NCBI GenBank assembly: GCA_964352535.1
Contig: CAYGSW010000035.1
Coordinates: forward strand, 1 to 30,524
Direction: 5' to 3'
DNA length: 30,524 nucleotides
From: Granulosicoccus sp964352535
GTDB taxonomy: Bacteria; Pseudomonadota; Gammaproteobacteria; Granulosicoccales; Granulosicoccaceae
Below, piece by piece: positions 15,391-23,293 of this stretch. The position numbers and the translations under genes were made by a program. How positions within the stretch are numbered: position 1 is the first letter of the stretch; every line of letters starts with the position of its first letter. The notes beneath the pieces are model-generated. The model was given only the letters and a program-made list of their open reading frames with translations. It had not been told where the DNA came from and ran no database searches.

Positions 15391-15397
15391 ACAATAA

Positions 15398-17761
15398 CTA
15401 GACCGTCAATTGATCAGCAATAGGCAGGTTGCGTATACGCTTACCCGTGGCATTGAAGATCGCATTTGTCAGTGCCGGTAAAAACGGTGGAACCCCCGGC
15501 TCACCAACACCTGTCGCATGTACAGAAAATGGATGGGGTGTTATGTGCACATGGACGTTTTCCGGGTAATCGGTGCTACGCATGAGTTGGTTATCGTGAA
15601 AGTTGCTCTCTATGACAGCACCGTTTTCAAAATTGACACCACCGTGCATAGCTGATGTCATGCCAAAGACACACGCACCTTCCATTTGTGATTTTACACG
15701 CTCGGGATTCGCAACAAAGCCGCAATCAATCGCTGCATGCACCTCTGGAACGGTGAGTTTGCCTGAGCTATCAACCTTTGCATGTACTACCATTGCAATA
15801 TAGGAGACAAAGCTTCGGTGAAATGCCAGTCCCAGCGCTTCACCCTCAGGGAGCTTCTTCCCCCAGCCTGCTTCACGTGCAACGCTTTCAACCAGATTAC
15901 GCATGCGCCCTGTATCAATCGGAAACTCTTCAAGCGGTTCACCGTGGTTCCAGTACGCTTGAGGCAGACCGCTTTGCTTCCAGTCGAGTTTGCGTGGCTG
16001 ACCGATCATCTCAAGTAAAAAATCTTTCTGATCACGTCCTAGCTCGCTGGCCAGTTCAGCCGTCATGGACTGTATGGCAAAGGCACGCTGTATATGTGAA
16101 ACAGCACGAAACCAGCCGATACGAGTGTGGGCATATGCCTTGCAGTACTCGGCCTGCATATTGGCAATCTCGTAGGGGCAGTCCTCCAGGCCCATACCGA
16201 TTTCTACCGGGTGCTGATCACCGCCATCAGGGACAAACGTAGACAGAAAAGAGGGCTGCGCACTTCTATGTCGCCATGCTATAGGTTTATCGTCTTTATC
16301 GAGTCCCACCTCGATTCGTTCCACTGATGACGCGTGATGAAATCCGTGTCGAATATCATCGGTACGTGTCCACTGAATCTGAACAGGCTGGTCAAGTTGT
16401 TGTGATAGCCAGGCAGCTTCAATGACAAAATCGCATTTTGACTTACGTCCAAAACCGCCACCCAGCAGGGTAACGTTTACGCGAACGTCTTCTTCGGGCA
16501 ACCCCAGAAATTCTGCTACATCAAGCCGAGCACCATAGGGGCTTTGTACGCACGCCCAGATTTCACATTTGCCATCTTTAACACTGGCAAGTGCTGCTGG
16601 TGGCTCCATAGTGGTATGAACATTGAACTTCTGATAGTACTCATGCGCAATGACTCGCGAAGCGTTCTTCAAAGCTGTGTCGGTATCACCTTGCTCGCGA
16701 ACATTGGTGCCTGGAGCGTTCACGGCAGCTCGTAGTTCCTGCTCGAATGCCTCCGTGGAAAAACTGCCATGCTCGCCATCTTCCCAATCGATAGTCAGGG
16801 CGTCACGCCCCTTTATGGCGGACCAGGTATTGGTGGCAACAACAGCCACACCTCCTAAGGGTTTGAATTTTGATCCCAATGAGCTGCCAGGCACTTCTCG
16901 AACATCGACTACGCCAGCAATGGCCAAAGCCGCCTCTGCATCAAAGCTTTTGACCGTGCCTCCCACGACCGGTGGACGAGCAATAACGGCGAATAGCTTG
17001 CCGTCCATTTCAATGTCAGCACCATATTTTGCGTTACCCGTTGTGATATCGTGCATATCGGTGATTGGCAGCTCACCCTTACCGATGTAGCGAAATTCAG
17101 CTTCATCCTTGTAAGTAAGTTTGTCTCTGCCGGGGGCGGGAATACTCATGGCAGTCTTCACAAGCTCGCCGTAGCCCATACGCCGCTCACCGTCTTTCTC
17201 CATTACTTCATGGTTTGATGCTTTGACACTATCTAGCTCAACGCCCCAGGTATCGGCTGCAGCCTGTTCCAGCATGTGCCGGACAGATGCGCCGATATCT
17301 CTGGCGGGCTGTATGTGGTGGCGCAGGCTACGGGAACCATCGGTATCCTGATTACCATATTTTTTTTCATCACCTTCGGCTTGTGTGATGGATACTCTCG
17401 ACCAGTCAGCTTCCATTTCTTCGGCAATGATCATGGGGATACTGGTACGTGAGCCGGTGCCCATTTCAGATCTATGTGCAACGATCATCACTCCACCGTC
17501 GGCATCAATTGAAACAAACACACTGGGATCGCTAACGACGCCATTGGGCATCGTTTCACCACCGTGGGAGTACGCGTCATAGGCGAATGTCTCAGTTATT
17601 GGTACAAGTTGCAAAGCGACAACCAGGCCGGTTGATCTTTTCAGAAATGCACGTCGACTGACGTTGGAAACAGCGCCCACAACTGTTGTTTCCACTGCTT
17701 GTGATATATGGACATAACCATCAATGGATGCTCCACCTTGTCTGAAGTATTTGTCCAGCAT
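15398..17761 (-). CDS. Molybdopterin-binding large subunit, isoquinoline 1-oxidoreductase (IorB)-like, Tat-exported
   Basis: I start at the ATG at 17761 (787 residues) because gggagg precedes it and it begins 1 base after the small-subunit stop. The open frame upstream only overlaps that gene. The twin-arginine motif SRRAFLKR, near residue 37, is followed by a hydrophobic stretch (STGLVVALQLVP), indicating Tat export of the folded cofactor-loaded enzyme. Xanthine-dehydrogenase-family features include VSIDADGGVMIVAHRSEMG, LLGGGFGRKSKCDF and the C-terminal GVGEPGVPPFLPA, whose Glu (about 754) is the catalytic base. The enzyme should hydroxylate N-heterocycles or oxidise aldehydes, with the [2Fe-2S] subunit as electron partner. 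No FAD subunit accompanies it, as expected for the Ior type. The substrate is not determinable here. No MoCo-insertion chaperone (XdhC) is present in the window. Confidence 0.92.
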   Translation of the reverse strand: MLDKYFRQGGASIDGYVHISQAVETTVVGAVSNVSRRAFLKRSTGLVVALQLVPITETFAYDAYSHGGETMPNGVVSDPSVFVSIDADGGVMIVAHRSEMGTGSRTSIPMIIAEEMEADWSRVSITQAEGDEKKYGNQDTDGSRSLRHHIQPARDIGASVRHMLEQAAADTWGVELDSVKASNHEVMEKDGERRMGYGELVKTAMSIPAPGRDKLTYKDEAEFRYIGKGELPITDMHDITTGNAKYGADIEMDGKLFAVIARPPVVGGTVKSFDAEAALAIAGVVDVREVPGSSLGSKFKPLGGVAVVATNTWSAIKGRDALTIDWEDGEHGSFSTEAFEQELRAAVNAPGTNVREQGDTDTALKNASRVIAHEYYQKFNVHTTMEPPAALASVKDGKCEIWACVQSPYGARLDVAEFLGLPEEDVRVNVTLLGGGFGRKSKCDFVIEAAWLSQQLDQPVQIQWTRTDDIRHGFHHASSVERIEVGLDKDDKPIAWRHRSAQPSFLSTFVPDGGDQHPVEIGMGLEDCPYEIANMQAEYCKAYAHTRIGWFRAVSHIQRAFAIQSMTAELASELGRDQKDFLLEMIGQPRKLDWKQSGLPQAYWNHGEPLEEFPIDTGRMRNLVESVAREAGWGKKLPEGEALGLAFHRSFVSYIAMVVHAKVDSSGKLTVPEVHAAIDCGFVANPERVKSQMEGACVFGMTSAMHGGVNFENGAVIESNFHDNQLMRSTDYPENVHVHITPHPFSVHATGVGEPGVPPFLPALTNAIFNATGKRIRNLPIADQLTV

Positions 17762-17762
17762 C

Positions 17763-18215
17763 TCAAGCCTCCCGCGCCGCTTTATCAACGGCGGCCACGA
17801 TTCGTTGATAACAACCACAGCGGCAGATATTGCCCTGCATACCGGCGACAATCTGGTCTGTCGAAGGTGAAGGATTCTCTGCAATCAATGACGATGCCTG
17901 CATGATCTGTCCTGACTGACAAAAACCACACTGCGGAACGTTCAAATCGCGCCAGGCTACCTGCACAGGATGATTGCCATCCGTTGATAAGCCTTCAATT
18001 GTGGTTATGTTTTTCTCAGCGGCTGCGCTCATGCTTATAGTGCAGCTGCGTACTGCAACACCGTCTAAATGTACTGTACATGATCCGCACAATCCTACGC
18101 CACAACCGTACTTGGTGCCGACCAGTCCCAGCTCATCGCGGACGTACCAAAGTAATGGCATTTCCGGATCGCCTTCAAAGTCTCTGATCTCTCCATTAAT
18201 ATTTAATGAAATCAT
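17763..18215 (-). CDS. [2Fe-2S] small subunit of the IorB-like oxidoreductase (IorA-like)
   Basis: The 150-residue ferredoxin-type subunit has two cysteine clusters: YGCGVGLCGSCTVHLDG with a later RSC (plant-type [2Fe-2S]), and QCGFCQSGQ plus GNICRCGCYQR (second, helical cluster). It transfers electrons from the molybdenum centre of the large subunit. It has no signal peptide, so it is probably carried out by the Tat signal of the large subunit. A gggaga site lies upstream of the ATG. The stop is adjacent to the large-subunit start, which places both in one operon. Confidence 0.95.
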   Translation of the reverse strand: MISLNINGEIRDFEGDPEMPLLWYVRDELGLVGTKYGCGVGLCGSCTVHLDGVAVRSCTISMSAAAEKNITTIEGLSTDGNHPVQVAWRDLNVPQCGFCQSGQIMQASSLIAENPSPSTDQIVAGMQGNICRCGCYQRIVAAVDKAAREA

Positions 18216-18317
18216 TATTCGTCATCTCCCGGGTTTCTTTCAGGAATCAGCTCTGGCAAGCCGACATATCTTGATTCTTGAGCTTTATCAATGTGCCAAA
18301 TGACACAGTAGCTTTGG

Positions 18318-18345
18318 ATTATAGATAGGTCAAAGCCCAGGTCGA
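18318..18345 (-). promoter_or_regulatory. Probable sigma-70 promoter of the IorA/IorB-like operon
   Basis: On the minus strand a perfect TATAAT (18323-18318) is preceded after 16 bases by TCGACC (18345-18340, four of six matches to TTGACA). It lies about 100 bases upstream of the small-subunit start codon. Confidence 0.45.
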
Positions 18346-18357
18346 TTTTGTAAGAAA

Positions 18358-18716
18358 GTGTCAAGATTCCAGCAGGCCAGACGAATGATTTCAATGGCTT
18401 GGGTGCATCACCCTGCTAATACAGCACAAACTGAGACAGTCGCTGTGCCGTATGGCTGTACAACTAGCAAGCGCTGGCATCGCCATCAATTGAGTCGCAC
18501 CCGGTTTCACGGCGAAGGAGACGGCGGGTTATTCTGCATTGTCATCTGCTTCCCGGGACGCTGCAGCCACCATGACACAGCGTGGACGGTTGGCGACACC
18601 GCAGCATGTAGCTTACACCATTGTTTTTTTATTCAACAGCAAGCTGCCTCACATCACGCGGCAGACGTTGCGCGTTGATGATGGACGATCGGGTATTTGA
18701 AGAACTGTGCAAGTAA
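18358..18716 (+). pseudogene. Decayed cupin dioxygenase (gentisate 1,2-dioxygenase-like), C-terminal part
   Basis: Read from 18358, the frame gives HHPANTAQTETVAVPYGCTT, then KRWHRHQLSRTRFHGEGDGG and further on TAWTVGDTAACSLHH. This follows the cupin plan of gentisate-dioxygenase-like proteins: 'NP..g', 'HRH..s', 'GeG', then 'W..GD......H'. The frame stops at 18676-18678. Omitting two bases of the GCGCG at about 18671-18674 lets it continue as VALMMDDRVFEELCK to a TAA at 18716. That closely resembles the family's closing 'LF..DD..vfeaLgl' segment. The metal site is incomplete and no start codon or N-terminal half is visible. I therefore read it as a fragment of a once longer gene with a dinucleotide insertion. 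The identification comes from remembered family patterns, so confidence is moderate. Confidence 0.4.
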
Positions 18717-18929
18717 CCGTTTTATCCCGTGCAGTTGTTGAGGACGGCATCGTGGTAAGAATCTCCGGGTAGGATCGGCTCCACTTGGCTTATACTGGCT
18801 GGTGATATTTTTTTGAAACTGACAATGCCATGGTAATCGGATTAATACCGCGCAGCGTCCAGGCCGTTACTGCTATTTGCAATACGCAACGGATTATCTT
18901 TTTTATAGAGTACCTGGACGGGATGAACT

Positions 18930-19757
18930 ATGTCTGATTCAAACGCCGAAGGGACAAGCTTTCGTGGCAGCTTAAATCTGGCTATAGGCCAACACACGCC
19001 CACACCAAATGCTATTGACCAAAGCCTGTCGCGGATAGAGACGCTGGCTCAGCAGGTCAGCGCCAGCGCAGACCTTTTAGTACTGCCCGAAGCCAGTCTT
19101 ACCGGTTACAACATCTCATTGGATACTGCCAGGGCGGTAGCGGTGTCACGGCAAAGTCAGACAACGCAGGCGATCCGGGCTATTTGCCAACGCGACAATA
19201 TTGCTATTGCATACGGGTATATCGAGGATGATGCCGGTTCTTTATTCAATTCTGTGCATGTGATCGACGCATCAGGTGATAGCCTTGCACACTATCGAAA
19301 ATGCCATCTATGGGGCGATCTTGATCAACGCCTGTTTACAGCTGGCAGCGGTTTTTCGCCGGTTTTTTCGCTCAATGGTTGGACATTGGGATTGCTTGTT
19401 TGTTATGACATCGAGTTTCCAGAGGCTGTACGCCATATGACCCTGCAAGGCGCAGAGTTAATCGTCGCACCTACAGCGCTTATGCTCCCCTGGACATTTG
19501 TTGCAACACATATGACTCGTGTAAGAGCCGCTGAGAATCAGGTATATTTTGCTTATGCCAATTACTGTGGCTCGGAAGATGATATCGATTACGTGGGGCT
19601 TAGCTGTATTGTAGGACCTGATGGAAACGATGTAGCTCGCGCAGATTCAAGCCCTGCGATTATTCAGGCTTCGCTCAGTAAGCAATCAATTCTGGACATA
19701 CGTGCCAATTTGCCTTACCACCATGATCGTCGTCCAGAGCTGTACAGACTAAGCTGA
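18930..19757 (+). CDS. davA: 5-aminovaleramidase (delta-aminovaleramidase), nitrilase superfamily
   Basis: The 275-residue carbon-nitrogen hydrolase should convert 5-aminovaleramide to 5-aminovalerate and ammonia. The catalytic triad of the superfamily is visible: Glu54 in VLPEASLTGYNI, Lys124 in YRKCHLWGDLD and Cys158 in GLLVCYDIEFPE. The segments LTGYNI, AENQVYFAYANYCG and SCIVGPDG match the pseudomonad DavA closely. The N-terminus is about ten residues longer than usual. The stop overlaps the davB start (TGATG), so the two enzymes of the pathway are cotranslated, which supports this substrate over other amides. The protein is cytoplasmic. Confidence 0.92.
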   Translation: MSDSNAEGTSFRGSLNLAIGQHTPTPNAIDQSLSRIETLAQQVSASADLLVLPEASLTGYNISLDTARAVAVSRQSQTTQAIRAICQRDNIAIAYGYIEDDAGSLFNSVHVIDASGDSLAHYRKCHLWGDLDQRLFTAGSGFSPVFSLNGWTLGLLVCYDIEFPEAVRHMTLQGAELIVAPTALMLPWTFVATHMTRVRAAENQVYFAYANYCGSEDDIDYVGLSCIVGPDGNDVARADSSPAIIQASLSKQSILDIRANLPYHHDRRPELYRLS

Positions 19758-21412
19758 TGTCAGCCATTAAACCCATTAGTGCATTTGGCCCCGACTTTCC
19801 CTTTGCCTATGACGATTGGATAACTCATCCATCGGGCCTGGGTGCAGTGCCTTCCACACGACACGGACAGTCTATTGGTGTTATCGGGGCGGGAATGTCG
19901 GGTATGGTAGCGGCGTTTGAACTGATGAAGCTTGGTCTGCGGCCTGTCATTTTCGAACAAGGCAGGATGGGAGGAAGACTAAGATCACAAGCTTTTGCCA
20001 ATGCGCCGGGTGTTATAGCAGAGTTGGGTGGTATGCGGTTTCCTGAATCTGCTACAGCGTTCAATCACTACGTTGAATTGTTGCAACTTGAGTCGCGCCC
20101 TTTTCCCAACCCATTGACCAAGGCTGCCGGTACGACGGTTATCGATTTATCTGGGGTTCCGTTGCTGGCCCGCTCGTTACACGATCTGCCGCCGTTGTTC
20201 CAGGAGGTCGCAGATGCATGGGAGGAGGCGCTCAATACGGAGGTACACTTCAGGCAATTGCAGCAAGCCATTCGAGATCGTGATGCCAAGGGCATAAAAC
20301 ATCGGTGGGATAGGTTGGTTCGGGAATGGGACGATCGAACTTTTTACGATTTCATAGCAACATCCCAGGCGTTCAGCAGACTCTCATTTAGACATCGTGA
20401 AGTCTTTGGGCAAGTCGGCTTTGGTACAGGAGGCTGGGATTCCGATTTTCGGAATACGATGCTGGAGATATTGAGAGTGGTTCTGACAGAGTGCGATAGC
20501 AACCAGCATTACATTGTTGGTGGTGCCGAGAAGGTTCCCCGTGGTCTGTGGGAAGCCACGCCTCACTGTGCGCATTGGCCAGAAGGTACATCCTTGCGCT
20601 CTTTAAACAAGGGAGCAACCAGAGCGGGTGTGAAAAAAATCGACCGTCTTGACGCTCAAACATTGAGAATTACTGATCAATACGATAACCAATACGAATT
20701 CCCAGCCGTTTTAGCCACCTGCCAAAGCTGGCTCTTGACGACGAGCATAGAAACCGCCGAATCCCTGTTTTCACAGGATCACTGGATGGCCATGGACCGG
20801 ACCAGTTACATGCAGTCGTCCAAGACATTTGTTATGGTCGATCGGCCTTTCTGGAAAGACATTGATCAAGAAACCAATCAACCCTGTATGAGCATGACGT
20901 TGACAGATCGTCTTACCCGAGGTACTTATCTGTTCGACAATGGCGACGATTCACCTGCAGTGATGTGCTTGACGTATACCTGGATGGCCGATGCGTTAAA
21001 AATGCTACCTTTGCCTGCTGAGAAGCGCGCCAAGCTGGCGCTGGATGCATTACACAAAATCTATCCAAAACTTGATATTCGGCGTCATATCATCAGTGAC
21101 CCCATTACCATATCGTGGGAAGCAGACCCCAATTTTCTAGGTGCATTCAAAGGTGCACTACCTGGACACTATCGCTACAACCGGCGTATGTTTACGCACT
21201 TCATGCAGGATCAGCTAGCCGCTGAACAACAAGGCATTTTCATTGCGGGTGATGATGTGTCCTGGACGCCAGGATGGGTCGAAGGCGCTGTTCAAACCGC
21301 GCTCAACGCAGTGTGGGGAATCGTGCATCATCTGGATGGTGACACCCACTCTGATAATCCGGGTCCGGGCGATTGCTTTGACCAGCTAGCGCCTGTCAGT
21401 CTTGATCCCTGA
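19757..21412 (+). CDS. davB: L-lysine 2-monooxygenase (flavin-dependent)
   Basis: The 551-residue flavoenzyme catalyses oxidative decarboxylation of L-lysine to 5-aminovaleramide, using oxygen. It begins with ISAFGPDFPFAYDDWITHPS, a signature shared with pseudomonad DavB. The FAD-binding motif GAGMSG (44-49) with the following FELMKLGLRPVIFE comes next. Other diagnostic stretches are VAELGGMRFPES-like at about 95, QVGFGTGGWDSDF, SSKTFVMVDRPFWKD and the C-terminal IAGDDVSWTPGWVEGAVQTA. The length fits the family. Tryptophan and phenylalanine 2-monooxygenases are relatives, but the overall match and the adjacent davA favour lysine. The later pathway genes (davT, davD) are not in the window. Confidence 0.93.
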   Translation: MSAIKPISAFGPDFPFAYDDWITHPSGLGAVPSTRHGQSIGVIGAGMSGMVAAFELMKLGLRPVIFEQGRMGGRLRSQAFANAPGVIAELGGMRFPESATAFNHYVELLQLESRPFPNPLTKAAGTTVIDLSGVPLLARSLHDLPPLFQEVADAWEEALNTEVHFRQLQQAIRDRDAKGIKHRWDRLVREWDDRTFYDFIATSQAFSRLSFRHREVFGQVGFGTGGWDSDFRNTMLEILRVVLTECDSNQHYIVGGAEKVPRGLWEATPHCAHWPEGTSLRSLNKGATRAGVKKIDRLDAQTLRITDQYDNQYEFPAVLATCQSWLLTTSIETAESLFSQDHWMAMDRTSYMQSSKTFVMVDRPFWKDIDQETNQPCMSMTLTDRLTRGTYLFDNGDDSPAVMCLTYTWMADALKMLPLPAEKRAKLALDALHKIYPKLDIRRHIISDPITISWEADPNFLGAFKGALPGHYRYNRRMFTHFMQDQLAAEQQGIFIAGDDVSWTPGWVEGAVQTALNAVWGIVHHLDGDTHSDNPGPGDCFDQLAPVSLDP

Positions 21413-21612
21413 TCAATCTTTCACCGCCCCCTTTTTTTGTCGCTGATTCTGCGATGGAGCGAAATACGGGCTGTATTGCCGACTGAGCAGGATTCGCTAC
21501 AGCAAAAGGCGGCGCGGAAGATCCTGTTGAATTCATGAATAGTTCAGGCCAGGGTTTCCGTTAAGTGCACTATGCAGTACAGTGATGTTCATCGTTATCT
21601 GGAAGACTTGCG

Positions 21613-23250
21613 ATGAAACTGTCACACGCCTTGTTGAATGCGCTGAAAGACTATGGTGCCGGGGAAATTTTCGGCATTCCCGGTGACTTTGCTCTGCCTT
21701 TCTTTCGCCAGATAGAGAGCTCTGGTATTTTACCGTTATATACCTTCAGTCATGAGCCAGGGCTTGGCTTTGCAGCAGATGCCGCTGGTCGCTATCGGGG
21801 AACGCTGGGCGTTGCTGTTGTCACCTATGGTGCAGGATGTCTGAACATGATCAATGCGGTGGCCAACGCCTATGCTGAGAAATCTCCACTGGTGGTTATA
21901 TCCGGAGCACCCGGTGCGACAGAGGGGGATATGGGGCTTAGTCTGCATCACCAAGTCAAGCACCTTGATAGTCAACGACTGGTCATGAATGAAGTGACAT
22001 GTGCGCAGTGCGTTTTGGATGATCCGCGCACCGCTTCTGCAGAAATAGCCCGTGTGCTGAGCACCGCACGTCATCTTTCACGGCCTGTGTACATTGAGTT
22101 TCCTCGCGACCAGGTTGAAACGCAAGTCAGCAAGGTAGAGACGTATCAGCCACCTGTGTTGAATCCGGAAGCTGCGAGCGCTGCTGCTGAAGAAACCTTG
22201 AAGCTACTGAAAAGGGCGGAGAAACCAGCCTTGCTTCTGGGCGTGGAGATACGACGGTACGGATTGTCTGACAAGGTTGCCCAGCTTGCCAGGATTTTGT
22301 CGATTCCCGCGGCAACAAGTTTCATGGGCCGCGGCATTCTGGCAGAGACTGACGCGCCACTGGCGGGTACGTATCTTGGCCTTGCAGGAGAAGAATCAGT
22401 TCGTAAACTTATTGAACACGCTGATGGATTGCTGATGCTGGGTGTGATTCTGTGCGATACCAATTTTGGGGTCTCCAAGCGCAAGGTTGACATGCGCAAG
22501 GCAGTGCATGCCTTCGACGCTCAGATCAGTATTAATTATCACCGTTATCACGAAGTATACTTGCCTGAATTTGTAGACCAACTGCTCGTACAGGCAGAGA
22601 CCATCGGCAGCGCCACTCCTGCCAGCGCGCATTATGACACGGGCATGCCTCATGATGAGCGGTTGATTACCTCACGTGATGTCGCCATAGCCGTCAATGA
22701 TATGTTCGATGAGTATGGGACAATGCCTATTTCTTCCGACATGGGCGACTGCCTGTTTTCCGCTCTTGATATGCAGCATACTGAAATGGTGGCACCTGGC
22801 TATTACGCAACCATGGGCCCCGGTGTTCCAGCGGGGCTTGGATTGCAGATATCAGCTGGGCAACGCACATTGATACTGGTAGGGGACGGTGCTTTCCAGA
22901 TGACGGGTTGGGAGCTGGGTAACTGCCGCCGACTGAATGTTGCCCCAATCGTTATCGTTTTTAACAACAAGGCATGGGGTATGTTAAAGGCTTTTCAGGG
23001 CGATACTCAATACAACGATCTTGAAGAATGGGGCTTTGCTGACATTTGCAAAGGACTGGGAGGTAGCGGTGTACGTGTGCACACGCGCGCGCAGCTTGCC
23101 GCAGCGCTTGCAGAGGCACAAGCGGATGAAACCCAATTCAGACTGGTTGAAGTCATGTTGTCACGTTCCGATCTGTCTCGTGCGCTAAGCCAGTTCACGG
23201 GGACTATAAAGGCTCATTCTGTGCTGGGTAAAACCCCGTCAGAGCAATAA
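21613..23250 (+). CDS. ipdC: Thiamine-diphosphate decarboxylase, indolepyruvate/phenylpyruvate type
   Basis: The 545-residue protein should decarboxylate an aromatic 2-keto acid (phenylpyruvate or indolepyruvate) to the aldehyde. The ThDP-activating glutamate is Glu48 in SHEPGLGFAADA. The cofactor motif runs from VGDGAFQMTGWELGN to VFNNKAWGML, the GDG...NN pattern near residues 420-455. The length equals that of Azospirillum IpdC. A ggaag ribosome-binding site precedes the ATG. It lies 200 bases after davB and probably has its own promoter. Phenylacetaldehyde or indole-3-acetaldehyde could then be oxidised to phenylacetate or auxin. Whether a nearby molybdoenzyme does this is unknown. Other 2-keto acids, including those from lysine or leucine, are possible substrates. 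Confidence 0.85.
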   Translation: MKLSHALLNALKDYGAGEIFGIPGDFALPFFRQIESSGILPLYTFSHEPGLGFAADAAGRYRGTLGVAVVTYGAGCLNMINAVANAYAEKSPLVVISGAPGATEGDMGLSLHHQVKHLDSQRLVMNEVTCAQCVLDDPRTASAEIARVLSTARHLSRPVYIEFPRDQVETQVSKVETYQPPVLNPEAASAAAEETLKLLKRAEKPALLLGVEIRRYGLSDKVAQLARILSIPAATSFMGRGILAETDAPLAGTYLGLAGEESVRKLIEHADGLLMLGVILCDTNFGVSKRKVDMRKAVHAFDAQISINYHRYHEVYLPEFVDQLLVQAETIGSATPASAHYDTGMPHDERLITSRDVAIAVNDMFDEYGTMPISSDMGDCLFSALDMQHTEMVAPGYYATMGPGVPAGLGLQISAGQRTLILVGDGAFQMTGWELGNCRRLNVAPIVIVFNNKAWGMLKAFQGDTQYNDLEEWGFADICKGLGGSGVRVHTRAQLAAALAEAQADETQFRLVEVMLSRSDLSRALSQFTGTIKAHSVLGKTPSEQ

Positions 23251-23293
23251 TCTACCCCGTGAACGGGTGCAAGTTCGCATTGACACAACACAA

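Larger units (their letters stand above)
14981..15397. other. Region between the Tat molybdoenzyme operon and the protease operon
   Basis: These 417 bases contain the strong terminator of the molybdoenzyme operon (15343-15390), a 12-bp palindrome (15129-15140) and a terminator-like hairpin close to the protease start (14993-15021). The promoter of the protease operon must lie between the two hairpins, but I could not identify convincing -35 and -10 boxes. I see no credible ORF. Confidence 0.5.
18216..18929. other. Region between the IorA-like gene and davA
   Basis: These 714 bases separate divergent operons. They hold the molybdoenzyme promoter (18318-18345) and a probable decayed cupin gene (18358-18716). 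The last 210 bases before davA contain no element I can assign with confidence beyond a G-rich ribosome-binding region (acggga) close to the ATG. Confidence 0.45.

Noticed and set aside
15135..15392. 85-codon minus-strand frame between the molybdoenzyme and the protease
   Set aside because: It runs through the strong terminator hairpin, has no ribosome-binding site, and its composition looks random.
19757..21412. Tryptophan 2-monooxygenase of the indole-acetamide auxin route
   Set aside because: The overall sequence follows lysine 2-monooxygenase, and the cotranslated partner is a DavA-type nitrilase-fold amidase, not an IaaH-type amidase.
23251..23293. Short CCCGT/ACGGG inverted repeat between ipdC and ggt as a shared terminator
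   Set aside because: The loop would be only two bases and no T-run follows on either strand.
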